From assembly GCF_051020765.1 (NCBI RefSeq), contig NW_027469181.1, positions 1 through 64,000 of the forward strand: DNA of 64,000 nucleotides, written 5' to 3'. This document shows, one piece after another, positions 59,001-64,000 of the stretch. Source of the stretch: Lasioglossum baleicum. Lineage: Eukaryota > Arthropoda > Insecta > Hymenoptera > Halictidae. The translations under genes were made by a program, and so were the position numbers. Positions within the stretch are counted from its first letter, which is position 1; each line of letters begins with the position of its first letter. The notes under the pieces are model-generated. The model was not told the DNA's origin. It saw only the letters and a list, made by a program, of their open reading frames with translations, and searched no databases.

Positions 59001-60763
59001 GGGGATGCATCCCGCAGGCTAGTCGAGTAAAAACACGTGCGAAAGGATGCATCCCGCAGGCTAGTCGAGCACAAACACGTGCGAGGTTTTGTGGGATGTT
59101 CATGCGCAGGTTTTGTGGGATGCGCATGCGCAGGTTTTTTGGGATGCGCATGCGCAGGTTTTTTGGGATGCGCATGGCTAGTCGAGCAAAAACACGTGCG
59201 AGAGAATGCATCCCGCAGGGTAGTCGAGTAAAAACACGTGCGAGAGGATGCATCCCGCAGGCTAGTCGAGTAAAAACACGTGCGAGAGGATGCATCCCGC
59301 AGGCTAGTCGAGTAAAAACACGTGCGAAAGGATGCATCCCGCAGGCTAGTCGAGCACAAACACGTGCGAGGTTTTGTGGGATGCGCATGCGCAGGTTTTG
59401 TGGGATGCGCATGCGCAGATTTTTTGGGATGCGCATGCGCAGGTTTTTTGGGATGCGCATGGCTAGTCGAGCAAAAACACGTGCGAGAGGATGCATCCCG
59501 CAGGCTAGTCGAGTAAAAACACGTGCGAGGTTTTGTGGGATGCGCATGCGCAGGTTTTGTGGGATGCGCATGCGCAGGTTTTTTGGGATGCGCATGCGCA
59601 GGTTTTTTGGGATGCGCATGCCTAGTCGAGCAAAAACACGTGCGAGAGGATGCATCCCGCAGGCTAGTCGAGCAAAAACACGTGCGAGAGGATGCATCCC
59701 GCAGGCTAGTCGAGTAAAAACACGTGCGAAAGGATGCATCCCGCAGGCTAGTCGAGCACAAACACGTGCGAGGTTTTGTGGGATGCGCATGCGCAGGTTT
59801 TGTGGGATGCGCATGCGCAGGTTTTTTGGGATGCGCATGCCTAGTCGAGCAAAAACACGTGCGAGAGGATGCATCCCGCAGGCTAGTCGAGCAAAAACAC
59901 GTGCAAGAGGATGCATCCCGCAGGCTAGTCGAGCAAAAACACATGCGAGAGGATGCATCCCGCAGGCTAGTCGAGTAAAAACACGTGCGAGGTTTTGTGG
60001 GATGCGCATGCGCAGGTTTTGTGGGATGCGCATGCGCAGGTTTTTTGGGATGCGCATGCCTAGTCGAGCAAAAACACGTGCGAGAGGATGCATCCCGCAG
60101 GCTAGTCGAGCAAAAACACGTGCGAGAGGATGCATCCCGCAGGCTAGTCGAGTAAAAACACGTGCGAAAGGATGCATCCCGCAGGCTAGTCGAGCACAAA
60201 CACGTGCGAGGTTTTGTGGGATGCGCATGCGCAGGTTTTGTGGGATGCGCATGCGCAGATTTTTTGGGATGCGCATGCGCAGGTTTTTTGGGATGCGCAT
60301 GGCTAGTCGAGCAAAAACACGTGCGAGAGGATGCATCCCGCAGGCTAGTCGAGTAAAAACACGTGCGAGGTTTTGTGGGATGCGCATGCGCAGGTTTTGT
60401 GGGATGCGCATGCGCAGGTTTTTTGGGATGCGCATGCGCAGGTTTTTTGGGATGCGCATGCCTAGTCGAGCAAAAACACGTACGAGAGGATGCATCCCGC
60501 AGGCTAGTCGAGCAAAAACACGTGCGAGAGGATGCATCCCGCAGGCTAGTCGAGCAAAAACACGTGCGAGAGGATGCATCCCGCAGGCTAGTCGAGCAAA
60601 AACACGTGCGAGAGGATGCATCCCGCAGGCTAGTCGAGTAAAAACACGTGCGAGAGGATGCATCCTGCATGCTAGTCGAGTAAAAACACGTGCAAGAGGA
60701 TGCTTCCCGCAGGCTAGTCGAGTAAAAACACGTGCGAGAGGATGCATCCCGCAGGCTAGTCGA
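56090..60763 (+). repeat. 7.67-kb higher-order repeat, copy 2
   Basis: This is the partner of 48431-53085. It lacks the homopolymer indels of copy 1 and so looks like the cleaner representative. Private changes include GATGCATACCGC near 56173 and GTCGAGAAAAAAC near 58131. Confidence 0.85.
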
Positions 60764-63700
60764 GCACAAACACGTGCGAGGTTTTGTGGGATGCGCATGC
60801 GCAGGTTTTGTGGGATGCGCATGCGCAGGTTTTTTGGGATGCGCATGCGCAGGTTTTTTGGGATGCGCATGCCTAGTCGAGCAAAAACACGTGCGAGAGG
60901 ATGCATCCCGCAGGCTAGTCGAGCAAAAACACGTGCGAGAGGATGCATCCCGCAGGCTAGTCGAGCAAAAACACGTGCGAGAGGATGCATCCCGCAGGCT
61001 AGTCGAGCAAAAACACGTGCGAGAGGATGCATCCCGCAGGCTAGTCGAGTAAAAACACGTGCGAGAGGATGCATCCTGCATGCTAGTCGAGTAAAAACAC
61101 GTGCAAGAGGATGCTTCCCGCAGGCTAGTCGAGTAAAAACACGTGCGAGAGGATGCATCCCGCAGGCTAGTCGAGCAAAAACACGTGCGAGAGGATGCAT
61201 CCCGCAGGCTAGTCGAGTAAAAACACGTGCGAAAGGATGCATCCCGCAGGCTAGTCGAGTAAAAACACGTGCGAAAGGATGCATCCCGCAGGCTAGTCGA
61301 GCACAAACACGTGCGAGGTTTTGTGGGATGCTCATGCGCAGGTTTTGTGGGATGCGCATGCGCAGGTTTTTTGGGATGCGCATGCGCAGGTTTTTTGGGA
61401 TGCGCATGGCTAGTCGAGCAAAAACACGTGCGAGAGAATGCATCCCGCAGGGTAGTCGAGCACAAACACGTGCGAGGTTTTGTGGGATGCGCATGCGCAG
61501 GTTTTGTGGGATGCGCATGCGCAGATTTTTTGGGATGCGCATGCGCAGGTTTTTTGGGATGCGCATGGCTAGTCGAGCAAAAACACGTGCGAGAGGATGC
61601 ATCCCGCAGGCTAGTCGAGTAAAAACACGTGCGAAAGGATGCATCCCGCAGGCTAGTCGAGCACAAACACGTGCGAGGTTTTGTGGGATGCGCATGCGCA
61701 GGTTTTGTGGGATGCGCATGCGCAGATTTTTTGGGATGCGCATGCGCAGGTTTTTTGGGATGCGCATGGCTAGTCGAGCAAAAACACGTGCGAGAGGATG
61801 CATCCCGCAGGCTAGTCGAGTAAAAACACGTGCGAGGTTTTGTGGGATGCGCATGCGCAGGTTTTTTGGGATGCGCATGCGCAGGTTTTTTGGGATGCGC
61901 ATGCCTAGTCGAGCAAAAACACGTGCGAGAGGATGCATCCCGCAGGCTAGTCGAGCAAAAACACGTGCGAGAGGATGCATCCCGCAGGCTAGTCGAGTAA
62001 AAACACGTGCGAAAGGATGCATCCCGCAGGCTAGTCGAGCACAAACACGTGCGAGGTTTTGTGGGATGCGCATGCGCAGGTTTTTTGGGATGCGCATGCC
62101 TAGTCGAGCAAAAACACGTGCGAGAGGATGCATCCCGCAGGCTAGTCGAGCAAAAACACGTGCAAGAGGATGCATCCCGCAGGCTAGTCGAGCAAAAACA
62201 CATGCGAGAGGATGCATCCCGCAGGCTAGTCGAGTAAAAACACGTGCGAGGTTTTGTGGGATGCGCATGCGCAGGTTTTGTGGGATGCGCATGCGCAGGT
62301 TTTTTGGGATGCGCATGCCTAGTCGAGCAAAAACACGTGCGAGAGGATGCATCCCGCAGGCTAGTCGAGCAAAAACACGTGCGAGAGGATGCATCCCGCA
62401 GGCTAGTCGAGTAAAAACACGTGCGAAAGGATGCATCCCGCAGGCTAGTCGAGCACAAACACGTGCGAGGTTTTGTGGGATGCGCATGCGCAGGTTTTGT
62501 GGATGCGCATGCGCAGATTTTTTGGGATGCGCATGCCTAGTCGAGCAAAAACACGTGCGAGAGGATGCATCCCGCAGGCTAGTCGAGCAAAAACACGTGC
62601 GAGAGGATGCATCCCGCAGGCTAGTCGAGCAAAACACGTGCGAGAGGATGCATCCCGCAGGCTAGTCGAGTAAAAACACGTGCAAGAGGATGCTTCCCGC
62701 AGGCTAGTCGAGTAAAAACACGTGCGAGAGGATGCATCCCGCAGGCTAGTAGAGCACAAACACGTGCGAGGTTTTGTGGGATGCTCATGCGCAGGTTTTG
62801 TGGGATGCGCATGCGCAGGTTTTTTGGGATGCGCATGCGCAGGTTTTTTGGATGCGCATGGCTAGTCGAGCAAAAACACGTGCGAGAGGATGCATCCCGC
62901 AGGCTAGTCGAGTAAAAACACGTGCGAAAGGATGCATCCCGCAGGCTAGTCGAGCACAAACACGTGCGAGGTTTTGTGGGATGCGCATGCGCAGGTTTTG
63001 TGGGATGCGCATGCGCAGATTTTTTGGGATGCGCATGCGCAGGTTTTTTGGGATGCGCATGGCTAGTCGAGCAAAAACACGTGCGAGAGGATGCATCCCG
63101 CAGGCTAGTCGAGTAAAAACACGTGCGAGGTTTTGTGGGATGCGCATGCGCAGGTTTTGTGGGATGCGCATGCGCAGGTTTTTTGGGATGCGCATGCGCA
63201 GGTTTTTTGGGATGCGCATGCCTAGTCGAGCAAAAACACGTGCGAGAGGATGCATCCCGCAGGCTAGTCGAGCAAAAACACGTGCGAGAGGATGCATCCC
63301 GCAGGCTAGTCGAGTAAAAACACGTGCGAAAGGATGCATCCCGCAGGCTAGTCGAGCACAAACACGTGCGAGGTTTTGTGGGATGCGCATGCGCAGGTTT
63401 TGTGAGATGCGCATGCGCAGGTTTTTTGGGATGCGCATGCCTAGTCGAGCAAAAACACGTGCGAGAGGATGCATCCCGCAGGCTAGTCGAGCAAAAACAC
63501 GTGCAAGAGGATGCATCCCGCAGGCTAGTCGAGCAAAAACACATGCGAGAGGATGCATCCCGCAGGCTAGTCGAGTAAAACACGTGCGAGGTTTTGTGGA
63601 ATGCGCATGCGCAGGTTTTGTGGGATGCGCATGCGCAGGTTTTTTGGGATGCGCATGCCTAGTCGAGCAAAAACACGTGCGAGAGGATGCATCCCGCAGG

Positions 63701-64000
63701 CTAGTCGAGCAAAAACACGTGCGAGAGGATGCATCCCGCAGGCTAGTCGAGTAAAAACACGTGCGAAAGGATGCATCCCGCAGGCTAGTCGAGCACAAAC
63801 ACGTGCGAGGTTTTGTGGGATGCGCATGCGCAGGTTTTGTGGGATGCGCATGCGCAGATTTTTTGGGATGCGCATGCGCAGGTTTTTTTGGGATGCGCAT
63901 GGTTAGTCGAGCAAAAACACGTGCGAGAGGATGCATCCTGCAGGCTAGTCGAGTAAAAACACGTGCGAGGTTTTGTGGGATGCGCATGCGCAGGTTTTGT
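60764..64000 (+). repeat. Right-end array segment, incomplete
   Basis: The block 60766-61858 repeats 54628-55720, and 62875-64000 repeats 59275-60401 at offset 3,600. The array is cut by the window edge inside a TTTTGT B unit. One-base changes are frequent from 62,500 on: GTGGATG near 62500, four A near 62632 and 63578, seven T near 63886. TAGTAGAGC near 62749 and CATGGTTAG near 63899 are unique. Confidence 0.8.

Larger units (their letters stand above)
1..64000 (+). repeat. Two-monomer satellite array (42-bp A and 24-bp B) filling the window
   Basis: Every part of the window that I read is made of one 42-bp unit (A) and one 24-bp unit (B), all head to tail in the same orientation. I saw no inverted copy, no transposable element and no unique stretch. 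A units occur singly or in long runs. B units occur in runs of 1 to 7 between A units, always entered after A base 26 (…GTGCGAG) and left after B base 19 (…GCGCATG). The window opens inside a B unit (TTTGGGG) and closes inside another, so neither end of the array is seen. Known context: head-to-tail arrays with nested higher-order repeats are typical of eukaryotic satellite DNA. Inference: this is heterochromatic or otherwise gene-free chromosomal DNA. The species and chromosomal position cannot be told from the sequence. Confidence 0.97.
48431..64000 (+). repeat. Array domain III: 7.67-kb higher-order repeat region
   Basis: This domain uses the same monomers as domain II. Its large-scale order is set by a copy pair about 7,655 to 7,680 bp apart (48.4-53.1 and 56.1-60.8 kb), with shorter duplications between and after them. 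Characteristic variants are GTACGAGAGG (near 50600, 52800, 53856 and 60480), GATGTTCATGCGC (51266, 51418, 58919, 59097), GATGCTCATGCGC (55191, 61329, 62782) and CCTGCATGCTAG. The array runs off the right edge inside a B run. No gene is visible. Confidence 0.75.

Noticed and set aside
51344..62458. Reading frame of about 3,700 codons on the minus strand, rich in Cys, Ser, Thr, Arg, His and Pro
   Set aside because: It comes from stop-free repeat units with period divisible by three. A frame of almost the same span is open on the plus strand (52097-62665). There is no initiation context, domain or codon-level constraint, and amplified frameshift alleles occur in the same array.
1..64000. CRISPR array
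   Set aside because: Short palindromic repeats at regular spacing are present, but there are no unique spacers. The sequence between palindromes is itself repeated, and no cas genes exist in the window.
1..64000. CENP-B box (NTTCGNNNNANNCGGGN) that would mark a centromeric satellite
   Set aside because: Neither consensus monomer matches on either strand. TTCG appears only in the rare TATTCGAG variants and lacks the downstream CGGG. A centromeric role is therefore neither supported nor excluded.
1..64000. Telomeric repeats, rDNA, tRNA or transposon fragments inside the array
   Set aside because: No TTAGGG-type repeats, conserved RNA gene motifs, terminal repeats or transposase-like frames were seen. 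Every stretch resolves to monomer A or B variants.
1..64000. Bacterial or phage origin, for example an iteron array at a replication origin
   Set aside because: Iteron arrays are short and sit beside replication genes. Sixty-four kilobases of gene-free tandem repeats with nested duplications does not fit a bacterial or phage genome.

Overview
The whole 64,000-base window is one uninterrupted satellite DNA array. I find no protein-coding gene, RNA gene, transposon, CRISPR array or unique sequence in it. It begins and ends inside a repeat unit, so the array continues past both edges. Such a long, head-to-tail, hierarchically duplicated array points to a eukaryotic chromosome (heterochromatin, a centromere-proximal or subtelomeric block, a sex or B chromosome, or similar). 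The sequence does not identify the species.

The array uses two building blocks, both in one orientation. Monomer A is 42 bp: GCTAGTCGAG, then T or C followed by a five-A tract, then CACGTG, GCGAGA, the palindrome GGATGCATCC, and CGCAG. Monomer B is 24 bp: a G, a T-rich hexamer (TTTTTT, TTTTGT or TTTCGT), GGG, then ATGCGCATGCGCAG containing the 12-bp palindrome TGCGCATGCGCA. A runs are interrupted by runs of 1 to 7 B units at fixed junctions: A is cut after its first 26 bp (…GTGCGAG), and the last B is cut after 19 bp (…GCGCATG). A run of n B units with its half-A therefore occupies 24n+21 bp.

Region by region: (I) 1 to about 21,250 has long A runs (up to about 14 in a row), many T-type A units, and a recurring 25-bp B variant with GGGG. 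It carries nested duplications with periods of 6,676, 1,815, 3,616, 1,465 and 393 bp. (II) About 21,255 to 48,430 has shorter A runs, new variants (GTGATAGAGG, GATGCTTCCC, CAGGCTAGACGAG, CAGATTTTTT) and periods of 4,809, 1,151, 3,298, about 5,250 and about 3,000 bp. (III) About 48,430 to 64,000 is dominated by a repeat of about 7.67 kb with internal periods of 1,056, 6,138 and 3,600 bp. All periods are sums of 42, 24 and 21 bp, apart from one-base changes.

Because 42, 24 and the junction remainder 21 are all multiples of three, and four of the six frames lack a consensus stop, translation gives open frames of up to about 3,700 codons on both strands. I treat these as arithmetic artefacts, not genes. 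The most interesting features are a perfect NRF1-type motif in nearly every B unit, a CACGTG E-box in every A unit, high CpG density (observed/expected about 1.3 in both consensus monomers), strict polarity of B variants within runs, and 42-bp spacing of A-tracts equal to four helical turns. Single-base homopolymer indels cluster at 46.6-52.2 and 62.5-63.9 kb and are probably partly assembly errors.
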